Origin: Fibrobacter sp. UBA1765
GTDB taxonomy: Bacteria; Fibrobacterota; Fibrobacteria; Fibrobacterales; Fibrobacteraceae
Assembly: GCA_002314675.1 (NCBI GenBank)
Contig: DCGZ01000035.1
Coordinates: 1 to 9,237 of the forward strand
DNA: 9,237 nt
Reading direction: 5' to 3'
Below are positions 1-5,081 of the stretch, one piece after another. The number at the start of each line of letters is the position of its first letter. The stretch's first letter is position 1. The translations under genes and the position numbers were made by a program. A model generated the notes under the pieces. The model was not told the DNA's origin, did not search any database, and saw nothing but the letters and a program-made list of their open reading frames with translations.

Positions 1-256
1 AACCTAGCGACTTGTAATCTCCACACGCAAACCTTTTTTCAAACGGGTCTTCCCAAGTTCTTGGGTCGGTAAAAGAAATTTCCTTGGACTCAATAATGTC
101 CTTCGCCCTGGCATAGCGCAAATAGCGATACACAGTCAGCCTATCCTTGCTGAATTGGTCAACCTTGATATCGCCTAAAAACTTCACATTCTTCAACGAC
201 TTGAATTTTTCTCCAAGCCCCTTCGAATCGACAAATTCATCATCTTTTTTTGACAT
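1..256 (-). CDS. DUF2971-like protein, N-terminal part (gene runs off the left edge)
   Basis: The reading frame is open from an ATG at 256 to the window edge and gives 85 residues; the C-terminal part lies outside. After a charged, Lys-rich N-terminus (about 1-40) comes a segment reading 'VYRYLRYARAKDII' and then 'ISFTDPRTWEDPFE'. This matches the N-terminal pattern of the DUF2971 family as I know it (a 'YRYR' motif, then a strand and 'F.dP..fnDPFE'), so the assignment rests on pattern recall. Function is not established; the family is often found in accessory and defence-rich regions. The start is supported by GGA 8 nt upstream and by a promoter-like TTGACA at 333-328. That promoter core is part of a 30-bp sequence found again, exactly, in front of the 118-aa/SIR2 operon. 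The gene is divergent from the candidate small RNA that starts near 395. Confidence 0.7.
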   Translation of the reverse strand, partial: MSKKDDEFVDSKGLGEKFKSLKNVKFLGDIKVDQFSKDRLTVYRYLRYARAKDIIESKEISFTDPRTWEDPFEKRFACGDYKSLG

Positions 257-306
257 TATTTGTGTCCAATCATTTTTGAGCAGATTCATTTCCACCACAG
301 CACACG

Positions 307-333
307 AATGTAAACAAAAAAAAACAATGTCAA
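307..333 (-). promoter_or_regulatory. Promoter for the DUF2971-like gene (30-bp repeat core, copy 1)
   Basis: On the minus strand a perfect TTGACA (333-328) is followed by TTG, nine T, G and then TACATT (312-307), a 4/6 match to the -10 consensus at a short 15-bp spacing. The -10 call is therefore weaker than the -35. The ATG at 256 lies about 50 nt downstream. The A/T-rich sequence just upstream of the -35 is one arm of the perfect inverted repeat 328-366. Confidence 0.5.
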
Positions 334-336
334 GTA
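307..336. repeat. 30-bp exact direct repeat, copy 1
   Basis: This 30-bp sequence, with a run of nine A in its centre, is identical to 7196-7225 and in the same orientation. The flanks of the two copies are unrelated. Each copy sits shortly upstream of a minus-strand start codon and contains TTGACA, so the simplest reading is a duplicated or conserved promoter core. A recombination or attachment site flanking the 6.9-kb segment is possible but less likely. Confidence 0.85.
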
Positions 337-366
337 TTTTTGCCAAAAATGCAAAAATACTTGACA
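328..366. repeat. Perfect 16-bp inverted repeat between divergent promoters
   Basis: TGTCAAGTATTTTTGC (328-343) and GCAAAAATACTTGACA (351-366) are exact reverse complements separated by 7 bp. Each arm ends outward in TTGACA, so the same -35 and upstream A-tract serve both directions. It could be an operator for a dimeric regulator that controls both transcripts, or simply a symmetric pair of UP element plus -35 modules. Confidence 0.85.
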
Positions 367-388
367 ATTTCGGCAATTTTTGTATATT
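361..388 (+). promoter_or_regulatory. Plus-strand sigma70-type promoter of the small RNA
   Basis: There is a perfect -35 TTGACA at 361-366, a 16-bp spacer, and -10 TATATT at 383-388 (5/6). The A-rich sequence before the -35 can act as an UP element. Transcription is expected to start near 395. No convincing protein gene follows, only a 16-bp stem terminator about 90 nt further on. Confidence 0.7.
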
Positions 389-394
389 ATTCAT

Positions 395-497
395 TGATGA
401 CAGGGTGGCAGGCCAGCCCACCTAAGATAAAAAAGAACGGCCATTGGATGAAAATCCGCGTTTTGTATATCCTACAGAACGCGGATTTTTTTGTTTT
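395..497 (+). ncRNA. Candidate small RNA of about 100 nt
   Basis: A strong promoter (361-388) and a strong intrinsic terminator (452-497) bracket a short stretch without a convincing reading frame, the arrangement expected of a free-standing small RNA. Near its 5' end GGTGGC (404-409) pairs with GCCCACC (416-422, one bulged C) around AGGCCA. An A-rich single-stranded segment (424-434) follows, then the terminator hairpin. A small alternative hairpin, GGAT-GAAA-ATCC (446-457), would share bases with the terminator stem. I do not recognise it as a known RNA family. It could instead be an attenuated leader, but the only frame downstream is a doubtful 28-codon ORF (506-592). The ends are estimates from the promoter and T-run. 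Confidence 0.5.
452..497 (+). terminator. Intrinsic terminator of the small RNA
   Basis: 452-467 pairs with 473-488 over 16 bp, with one T-G wobble at 463/477 and a 5-nt loop (TATCC). The stem contains the G/C-rich core ATCCGCG/CGCGGAT and runs into seven T (486-492), then G and four more T. This is a textbook rho-independent terminator on the plus strand. Confidence 0.85.
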
Positions 498-588
498 GAG
501 GAAAAATGACAGTGTTTGCCGCACCTACTACACAGGATTCACCGCCCTTTGGGCTTAGAAAAAAAATCGGAAAATGCCATAAAAATTT

Positions 589-617
589 CTAGATCCTTCG
601 CTTCGCTCAGGATGACA
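589..617. repeat. Dispersed REP-like palindrome (GAGCGAAGCGAAGGAT type)
   Basis: On the minus strand ATCCT (613-609) and AGGAT (597-593) enclose GAGCGAAGCGA. This folds with tandem G-A mismatches, a GC/GC step and a GAA loop, and is followed by CTAGAAATTTTT. I recognise the 'TCATCCTGAGCGAAGCGAAGGATCT' kind of sequence, in pieces, as a short palindrome present in many copies in several unrelated phyla; translated, it gives the spurious peptide 'SRSFASLRMT'. Lying downstream of the Rpn gene, with a short T-run after the hairpin, it might also end that transcript. That role is inferred. Confidence 0.6.
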
Positions 618-735
618 TGCATACGATATACTATATTTTTCCTGTTCAAATTTTATAGAAACGGCGCAGCCTGCCCCGCCCTGGATCCGCGCCACAACGC
701 CACCGCAAAGCTTATCGAGACAAGCCACGGCGGCT
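618..735. other. Gene-free stretch between the palindrome and the Rpn gene
   Basis: No supported coding frame was found on either strand. The first part (618-660) is A/T-rich and the second (661-735) G/C-rich. A small hairpin (AAGCC-GCCGT-GGCTT on the minus strand, just after the Rpn stop codon) has no T-run and is not a convincing terminator. Confidence 0.4.
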
Positions 736-1701
736 TCAGCCTAAACGCAATATTCGCGAAAATTTAGGATAAGCGCAATTAGCTGCTTTTGACATAGCTA
801 GGGCAGCATCCAGCTCACGGATACGAGCATCCTTTGCTGCAGATGCAGCCTGTAGGTTTGCAATCACCTCGGCAGCTTCCTTACGACCCTGGAGGAGACC
901 TGCTTTGTGGCCGGCACGGCGGGCCGTGCCTAGGCGTGTCGAGATTTCTGCCTGCGTTACCATACCTGTCGCTACCTCCGTGACTAATTCCTCCGGCGAT
1001 TCCTGGACCTGCATTTGGGAATATACATCCAGGATGACCTTATCCTTTACCTCCGGAGCCCTTTCCGCCTTCGCCATCTGCGTAAAGACTTCCATCCAGA
1101 GATCTTCCGAGGTCTGGCGGCCAGACGGCTTGTACCTCGTGAGGTCGTAGATAATATACCTCTTTCTGTCGTAGACTGGCAAGGCCCCCGATTTTCCCAC
1201 GTCGCCAAGGCGAAACAGCGCCAGCTCCTCGCGATAATTCTTGCAGAACGGAACCCTGAAGTTGCAGATCCATATAGAATAAGTCTGCGGCATCAGATAT
1301 GGATGGTCCTTGCGGTCCCTGGCGGGGCGAGACTTGTCAAAGGCGATCTTCGAGTTGATGGACAACTGCGATGCGTACAAATCTACGCGACACAGAAAAT
1401 CATCGTGGGACGCGCGTTGCATCTCGAGATCAATGTAACGACCATTCCCTAGCTTGGCATGGATGTCAAATCGCACCTCCTCCCGACCGATTTTCGACGT
1501 CAACTTAATCGACGGTTTTCGCCGCACGATGGACTTGATTCGCCCACGGCCCTTCAGCCGGAGCACCGTGTTCAAGAAATGGATTAACGTTGCGTCCTTC
1601 GCAAAAAGCTTCTTGAACACAACGTCATAGGTGGGGTCAAAAAACTTCCGCGTCCTCAATTTTATAATCTGCTGTTGTACTCGCCTCTTTGAAATGTTCA
1701 T
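736..1701 (-). CDS. Rpn family recombination-promoting nuclease / PD-(D/E)XK transposase-like protein
   Basis: The 321-residue protein shows the Rpn/PDDEXK_2 family layout. 'FDPTYDVVFKKLFA' (about 21-34) and 'LIHFLNTVL' (39-47) form the N-terminal signature. 'FDIHAKL' (D79) and 'YIDLEMQ' (E93, Q95) form the PD-(D/E)XK nuclease core, then 'DDFLCRVDLYASQLS' (100-114). Known members are DNA endonucleases that promote RecA-independent recombination and often occur in many genomic copies; they are not classical cut-and-paste transposases. Residues about 262-305 are Ala/Glu/Lys-rich and probably helical or coiled coil. The tail 'YPKFSRILRLG' looks unlike the body and may be a read-through or altered C-terminus. 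No inverted repeats or target duplication are visible at the ends, so it is annotated as a nuclease gene and not an insertion element. AAGG lies 5 nt before the ATG, and the leader can fold over that site. Confidence 0.9.
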   Translation of the reverse strand: MNISKRRVQQQIIKLRTRKFFDPTYDVVFKKLFAKDATLIHFLNTVLRLKGRGRIKSIVRRKPSIKLTSKIGREEVRFDIHAKLGNGRYIDLEMQRASHDDFLCRVDLYASQLSINSKIAFDKSRPARDRKDHPYLMPQTYSIWICNFRVPFCKNYREELALFRLGDVGKSGALPVYDRKRYIIYDLTRYKPSGRQTSEDLWMEVFTQMAKAERAPEVKDKVILDVYSQMQVQESPEELVTEVATGMVTQAEISTRLGTARRAGHKAGLLQGRKEAAEVIANLQAASAAKDARIRELDAALAMSKAANCAYPKFSRILRLG

Positions 1702-1755
1702 GTGTACCTTAACACACTCCGTCGGGCGGTAAATCCGACGGGTCGCGGGGTTAAG
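1702..1755 (-). promoter_or_regulatory. Leader hairpin that can cover the Rpn ribosome binding site
   Basis: In the minus-strand leader CCGTCGG (1741-1735) pairs perfectly with CCGACGG (1725-1719) around a 9-nt loop. Outside it CTTAAC (1755-1750) pairs with GTTAAG (1713-1708). The outer 3' arm contains most of the Shine-Dalgarno AAGG (1710-1707), 5 nt from the ATG. Folding would therefore reduce translation of the nuclease. A second small hairpin, CCCG-N6-CGGG, lies at 1768-1781. A -10-like TATATA near 1790-1795 has no good -35. Confidence 0.45.
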
Positions 1756-1839
1756 CTATAGAAAAGTCCCGCACTCACGGGCGCATCTATATACACGCAA
1801 TCTCGAGGCCGTTTTGGCACACGTTTCCGAAAATTTTAC

Positions 1840-1876
1840 AAAAAAAAAGCTCCCCGAGATAAAAATCTTGGGGAGG
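1840..1876 (-). terminator. Strong intrinsic terminator at the end of the lipoprotein cluster
   Basis: On the minus strand CTCCCC-A-AGAT (1875-1865) pairs with ATCT-C-GGGGAG (1860-1850) around TTTT with a single A-C mismatch. It runs into C and nine T (1848-1840). It lies about 40 nt after the stop codon of the last lipoprotein gene. On the plus strand the same hairpin is followed by GTTTTTATT, so it may also block transcription in that direction. It separates the lipoprotein cluster from the Rpn gene. Confidence 0.85.
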
Positions 1877-1913
1877 TTTTTATTAAAACAAGCATTCTTG
1901 TGCAGGGTTCGCC

Positions 1914-2711
1914 TTACGAGTCCTTGACACAACGCACCGAGTAACCGTTATTTTCATCATGGAGACCGGGACTAGCACCGATGCTGGTGATATCCAAGGT
2001 GTAGGGCGAGCGTCTATCGCCGTCATAGTTGTATGTTGAAGACCAAAAATAGGTATGGGAGCCAAGGTTGAAGAACTGTCTGAAGATGCTTTCGTAGTAG
2101 CCAGCAGGCAATGCAGAGAAGCCAAATTTATCCGTGCCACCCCATATTGACGATTTTAAACTTTCGCCTCTTACCTTGCTTGAAGAAAGATCTACAAAGT
2201 TTAGCAGATTTGAAATTTCATCCCGACTAGGTAAGTGCCAACCACTTGGACAAACTTGCTTTGCAGTACTCCAGTCATAAAGACGGCCATACATTTCACA
2301 ATTTGTCGGGGTGTCATCATAGCAACGAGACTCTTCTGCGCTAAAGTTCAGGTTCTGAGCCATCCAGGTCTGAGTACCGATGGTTACCGTTTTATACTGT
2401 TGTCCATCACGGTCATCAACAAGCGTTCCGAAAGATACAACCAGAGATTCTTCGTTTGAACTTACGGTAGATTCTCCCATAAAATCTTTCAATTCATCAA
2501 TAGGAATAGTCGTTCCACTGTTAGAACCTACTGTAGAACCACCAACAGAACCTGCATTAGATTCATCGCTTGAACCTGTGGCAGATCCGTCAGCCGAGCC
2601 TACGGTTGAACCGTTGCTAGAACTTACGCTATTATCACTACCGCATGCAGTAACCAACAGCGAGAATAAGGCTACACCGACCAATGTAAATCGAGACATT
2701 CCGTTTTTCAT
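1914..2711 (-). CDS. FISUMP (Fib_succ_major) domain lipoprotein, third in the cluster
   Basis: The 265-residue precursor has a lipoprotein signal peptide: 'MKNGMSR', a hydrophobic core (about 8-20), and lipobox VTAC with lipidated Cys23. A low-complexity Gly/Ser/Thr linker (24-70) is followed by a short acidic segment and one FISUMP domain (about 96-265): 'DRDGQQYKTVTIGTQTWMAQ', 'YGRLYDWSTAKQVCPSGWHL', 'FGFSALPAG', 'YFWSST' and the terminal 'YSVRCVKDS'. The domain is a large paralogous family in Fibrobacter with unproven function; surface exposure and binding of polysaccharide or another ligand is inference. The start matches that of its neighbour; AGAGAG lies 5 nt upstream. The spacer to the gene before it is 47 bp and identical to the next spacer in the cluster. 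The last codons differ from the other copies (Ser then TAA), and the cluster terminator follows. Confidence 0.92.
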   Translation of the reverse strand: MKNGMSRFTLVGVALFSLLVTACGSDNSVSSSNGSTVGSADGSATGSSDESNAGSVGGSTVGSNSGTTIPIDELKDFMGESTVSSNEESLVVSFGTLVDDRDGQQYKTVTIGTQTWMAQNLNFSAEESRCYDDTPTNCEMYGRLYDWSTAKQVCPSGWHLPSRDEISNLLNFVDLSSSKVRGESLKSSIWGGTDKFGFSALPAGYYESIFRQFFNLGSHTYFWSSTYNYDGDRRSPYTLDITSIGASPGLHDENNGYSVRCVKDS

Positions 2712-2776
2712 GTTTTCTCTCTAGATACTACTCCGACTCAAAGTTATTTTCTGGGTAATCAGTCCTTGAGACAACG
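2628..2776 (-). repeat. Leader/spacer module, copy 1 (near-identical to 3434-3582)
   Basis: About 149 bp covering the last codons of one lipoprotein gene, the 47-bp spacer, the ribosome binding site and the signal peptide codons of the next. It differs from 3434-3582 at only a few positions, one in the signal peptide (Phe16 versus Ile16) and one or two beside the stop codon. The spacer itself is identical. The copies are 806 bp apart. Beyond both ends the sequences drop to ordinary paralogue similarity. Confidence 0.85.
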
Positions 2777-3517
2777 AACCGACATAGCACCTGTCATGCT
2801 ACCTTGGGCCACATAGGCAATATCGTCACGGATGGACAAATAATAGCCACTGAACTCCGTAGAAGACCAAAAGCTAGCGCCCACGCCTAGGCTGTAGAAT
2901 AATAAAGAGAAAGAGCCTGCACGGTAACCTGCAGGAAGCGCAGAAAATCCCAGGGAATTAAGACCATCATTCCAACTGGCATCACGCAAATATGTGGAAT
3001 GCAAATATTCGGCATTCCCTTCTCCGACATTTTGTTTCGCAAACTCAAGGAGGTCTTCGAATTCCTCCTTGCTAGGCAAGTGCCAGCCTTGAGGGCAAAC
3101 AGTCAACGCATCTTCCCAGGTATAAAGTTGTCCGTAAATACCACAATAAGTCACATCTAAATCGTAACACACAGATTTTCCTGTATATGTCATACCTAAC
3201 GCAGAATTTCCAGTAGAATAATTCAGGTTTTGAGCCATCCAGGTCTGAGTGCCGATTCTCACTGTTTTATACCGTTGTCCATCACGGGCATCAACAAGCG
3301 TTCCGGTAAAACCATCGCCAGAACCTCCGATAGTTCCATCGTTAGAGCCCATTGTGGATCCATCACCAGAATTTATGCTATTATCGATAGTTCCATCGTT
3401 AGAGCCCATTGTGGATCCATCACCAGAATTTATGCTATTATCACTACCGCATGCAGTAACCAACAGCGAGATTAAGGCTACACCGACCAATGTAAATCGA
3501 GACATTCCGTTTTTCAT
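2759..3517 (-). CDS. FISUMP (Fib_succ_major) domain lipoprotein, second in the cluster
   Basis: The 252-residue precursor shares the signal peptide of the next gene almost exactly (lipobox VTAC, Cys23). The linker contains a perfect 19-residue tandem duplication, DNSINSGDGSTMGSNDGTI (26-44 and 45-63). One FISUMP domain follows (about 73-252): 'LVDARDGQRYKTVRIGTQTW', 'YGQLYTWEDALTVCPQGWHL', 'LGFSALPAG', 'ASFWSSTE' and terminal 'MSVRCLKD'. Compared with its neighbour the mature domain has diverged much more than the leader. Expected location is the outer membrane or cell surface, anchored by the lipid. The gene lies in the same direction between two other FISUMP genes with 47-bp spacers and is probably co-transcribed. 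The start is fixed by the signal peptide and by AGAGAG 5 nt upstream. Ligand and role are unknown. Confidence 0.92.
   Translation of the reverse strand: MKNGMSRFTLVGVALISLLVTACGSDNSINSGDGSTMGSNDGTIDNSINSGDGSTMGSNDGTIGGSGDGFTGTLVDARDGQRYKTVRIGTQTWMAQNLNYSTGNSALGMTYTGKSVCYDLDVTYCGIYGQLYTWEDALTVCPQGWHLPSKEEFEDLLEFAKQNVGEGNAEYLHSTYLRDASWNDGLNSLGFSALPAGYRAGSFSLLFYSLGVGASFWSSTEFSGYYLSIRDDIAYVAQGSMTGAMSVRCLKD
3329..3442 (-). repeat. 57-bp perfect tandem duplication in the lipoprotein linker
   Basis: 3329-3385 and 3386-3442 are identical 57-bp units in frame (19 codons each). They lie directly after the lipidated Cys and lengthen the spacer between the membrane anchor and the FISUMP domain. Perfect identity at the DNA level points to a recent slippage or recombination event. 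Because the unit is a multiple of three, copy-number change would alter linker length and not the frame. Confidence 0.95.
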
Positions 3518-3582
3518 GTTTTCTCTCTAGATACTACTCCGACTCAAAGTTATTTTCTGGGTAATCAGTCCTGGAGACAACG
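3434..3582 (-). repeat. Leader/spacer module, copy 2 (near-identical to 2628-2776)
   Basis: Second copy of the 149-bp module: end of the two-domain lipoprotein gene, 47-bp spacer (3518-3564, identical to 2712-2758), ribosome binding site and signal peptide. Its left part overlaps the last bases of the 57-bp tandem repeat. Confidence 0.85.
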
Positions 3583-5019
3583 CACGGAGTACCCCCCCTC
3601 TGTCTTACCGATGATGTCGACGTTCGCGCGGTGGCCGTTGATGTACAGGCTGTAGGCGTAGTTGCTACTGTCCTCCGTTGAAGACCAAAAGAGGGTGCCG
3701 CCGCCCAAGCCGTCGAACCCCTTGCTGTAGCTATTGTAGTGGCCAGCAGGGAGAGCGGAGAAACCAAAGGCATCAGAACCATTAGAGTCCCAGCCGTTGG
3801 TAGATTTCAGTTTCGTATGCGCTCCTCCCACGGCATAATACAAGGTTTTAAATTCATCCCTGCTTGGCAAATGCCAACCTGTGGGGCAGACCCCCCTCAC
3901 CTTGGCAGTCTTGGTGACCTTACATTCCACGCCGTCGCCACATCCCTTGCCCGCGGTGGAGAACACTGCAGCAGAGTCCATGGCAGCAGACCATGTGTAA
4001 TAGCGACCATATTCTGGATGGCTAGAATTAACATAGGAGTTGGCGGACTCGTAGTTCAAGTTCTCTGCCATCCAGGTCTGTGCACCGATGACTACCGTCT
4101 TGTAGACCTGGCCATCACGGGCATCAGTTAGCGAACTGGAAGAAGAACTGCTATTTACGACCTTTTTTCCTTGAATACAACGAACCGAGAGATAGGTTGC
4201 CTTACCCCAATCTTTGACTTCTTCAGCTGACCAAATTTTCAAAAGATAGGCTCTATCGTAGCTACTGCTATCATTCTCCGTAGAAGACCAAAAGGAGGCG
4301 GAATGGCCAAATTCGTAGAACGGTACTTGATCGCCGCTGTGATATGAGCCAGCAGGGAGCGCTGAGAATCCAAAAGTATCAAATCCTTCATTCCAACTAA
4401 AATCTTTTAAATGCATGTGAGGCCGCTTAATACTATCAACAAGAACTTCCATGTGCTGTTTTTTATATTTGACAATCGAGTCTATTGCAGAATCAACAAC
4501 ATCGAGCAATGTTTCAAACGCGGATAAGCTCGGCAAGAGCCACCCTTCAGGGCACACATCCTGCGCTGACTTCCAGGTATAGAGACGTCCATACACATCG
4601 CAATTTGATTGTTCGTTTTTAGGGCACACGGAGCCTTCAAATTCATAATTCAAGTTTTCAGCCATCCATACCTGGTCACCTATTTTTGTAGTCTTGTAAG
4701 TTTGGCCATCGCGTTCATCGACTAAAATTCCATCCGTACCACTCTGTTCATTATCAGTGAGAACCCATTCCCCATCTTCGCATACATACTGCTTAGACAC
4801 TGCAGAAACAAAGCCGGTTTGGCCCACCTTATTTTCATTACATTTTGGCAAATCGCCATACACATCAACAACATAATCGGCATCCGCAACAATGTCCCCA
4901 ATGTTCGCGATACCACTCGATGAGGAATCTTCTACAGAGTTTGTACCACTTTCGTCGCCGCAAGCAGAAAGCATCAAAGAAGCCAACAGCAAGCCTAAAT
5001 AAATGTTTTTCTTGTTCAT
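3565..5019 (-). CDS. Two-domain FISUMP (Fib_succ_major) lipoprotein, first in the cluster
   Basis: The 484-residue precursor has a different signal peptide from its neighbours, 'MNKKNIYLGLLLASLMLSAC', with lipidated Cys20. A Ser-rich stretch is followed by a small module with Cys60 and Cys80 ending 'YVCEDGEWV', a motif seen in other Fibrobacter lipoproteins as I recall. Two FISUMP domains follow, about 98-284 and 297-484, joined by a poly-Ser linker ('VNSSSSSSSL'). Each has its own 'DGQxYKT', 'WMAENLNYE', 'CPxGW.LPS', 'FGFSALPAG', 'FWSSTE' and 'SVRC'. The first contains an insertion around 172-205. The second carries an extra Cys-containing loop (360-378). AAGGAAAG lies before the ATG. The gene starts 62 bp after the SIR2 stop codon with no visible terminator between, so it may be read from the SIR2 promoter, although a weak promoter of its own cannot be excluded. 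Ligand unknown. Confidence 0.93.
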   Translation of the reverse strand: MNKKNIYLGLLLASLMLSACGDESGTNSVEDSSSSGIANIGDIVADADYVVDVYGDLPKCNENKVGQTGFVSAVSKQYVCEDGEWVLTDNEQSGTDGILVDERDGQTYKTTKIGDQVWMAENLNYEFEGSVCPKNEQSNCDVYGRLYTWKSAQDVCPEGWLLPSLSAFETLLDVVDSAIDSIVKYKKQHMEVLVDSIKRPHMHLKDFSWNEGFDTFGFSALPAGSYHSGDQVPFYEFGHSASFWSSTENDSSSYDRAYLLKIWSAEEVKDWGKATYLSVRCIQGKKVVNSSSSSSSLTDARDGQVYKTVVIGAQTWMAENLNYESANSYVNSSHPEYGRYYTWSAAMDSAAVFSTAGKGCGDGVECKVTKTAKVRGVCPTGWHLPSRDEFKTLYYAVGGAHTKLKSTNGWDSNGSDAFGFSALPAGHYNSYSKGFDGLGGGTLFWSSTEDSSNYAYSLYINGHRANVDIIGKTEGGYSVRCLQD

Positions 5020-5081
5020 TTTAACTTTCCTTAAATTAAACTCGTACTTTTATCACCGCCATAATTCCATCTGTAGAATCT

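Noticed and set aside
448..558. Short ORF on + starting inside the small RNA and reading through the terminator
   Set aside because: No ribosome binding site at a normal distance, and most of it lies beyond the transcription terminator.
506..592. 28-codon ORF on + with GAGG 4 nt before its ATG, right after the small RNA terminator
   Set aside because: It follows a strong terminator without its own promoter, the spacing to GAGG is short, and it ends where the dispersed palindrome begins. There is no protein-like signature.
516..767. 83-aa ORF on + containing 'SRSFASLRMT'
   Set aside because: This peptide is the usual false translation of the dispersed palindrome; the rest is low in protein character.
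1015..1452. 145-aa open frame on + opposite the Rpn gene
   Set aside because: Shadow of the Rpn frame, which has the complete nuclease motif set.
736..1701. Insertion sequence centred on the Rpn gene
   Set aside because: No matching terminal inverted repeats or target-site duplication at either end. The short CCTAAA/TTTAGG pair at 740-768 lies inside the coding end and is too short.
1814..1832. TGGCAC-like sequence resembling a sigma54 -24/-12 promoter on +
   Set aside because: The -12 TTGC element is absent at the required distance and no plus-strand gene follows.
2235..3530. Diversity-generating retroelement acting on the lipoprotein domains
   Set aside because: No reverse transcriptase and no template/variable repeat pair with A-specific differences are present in the window.
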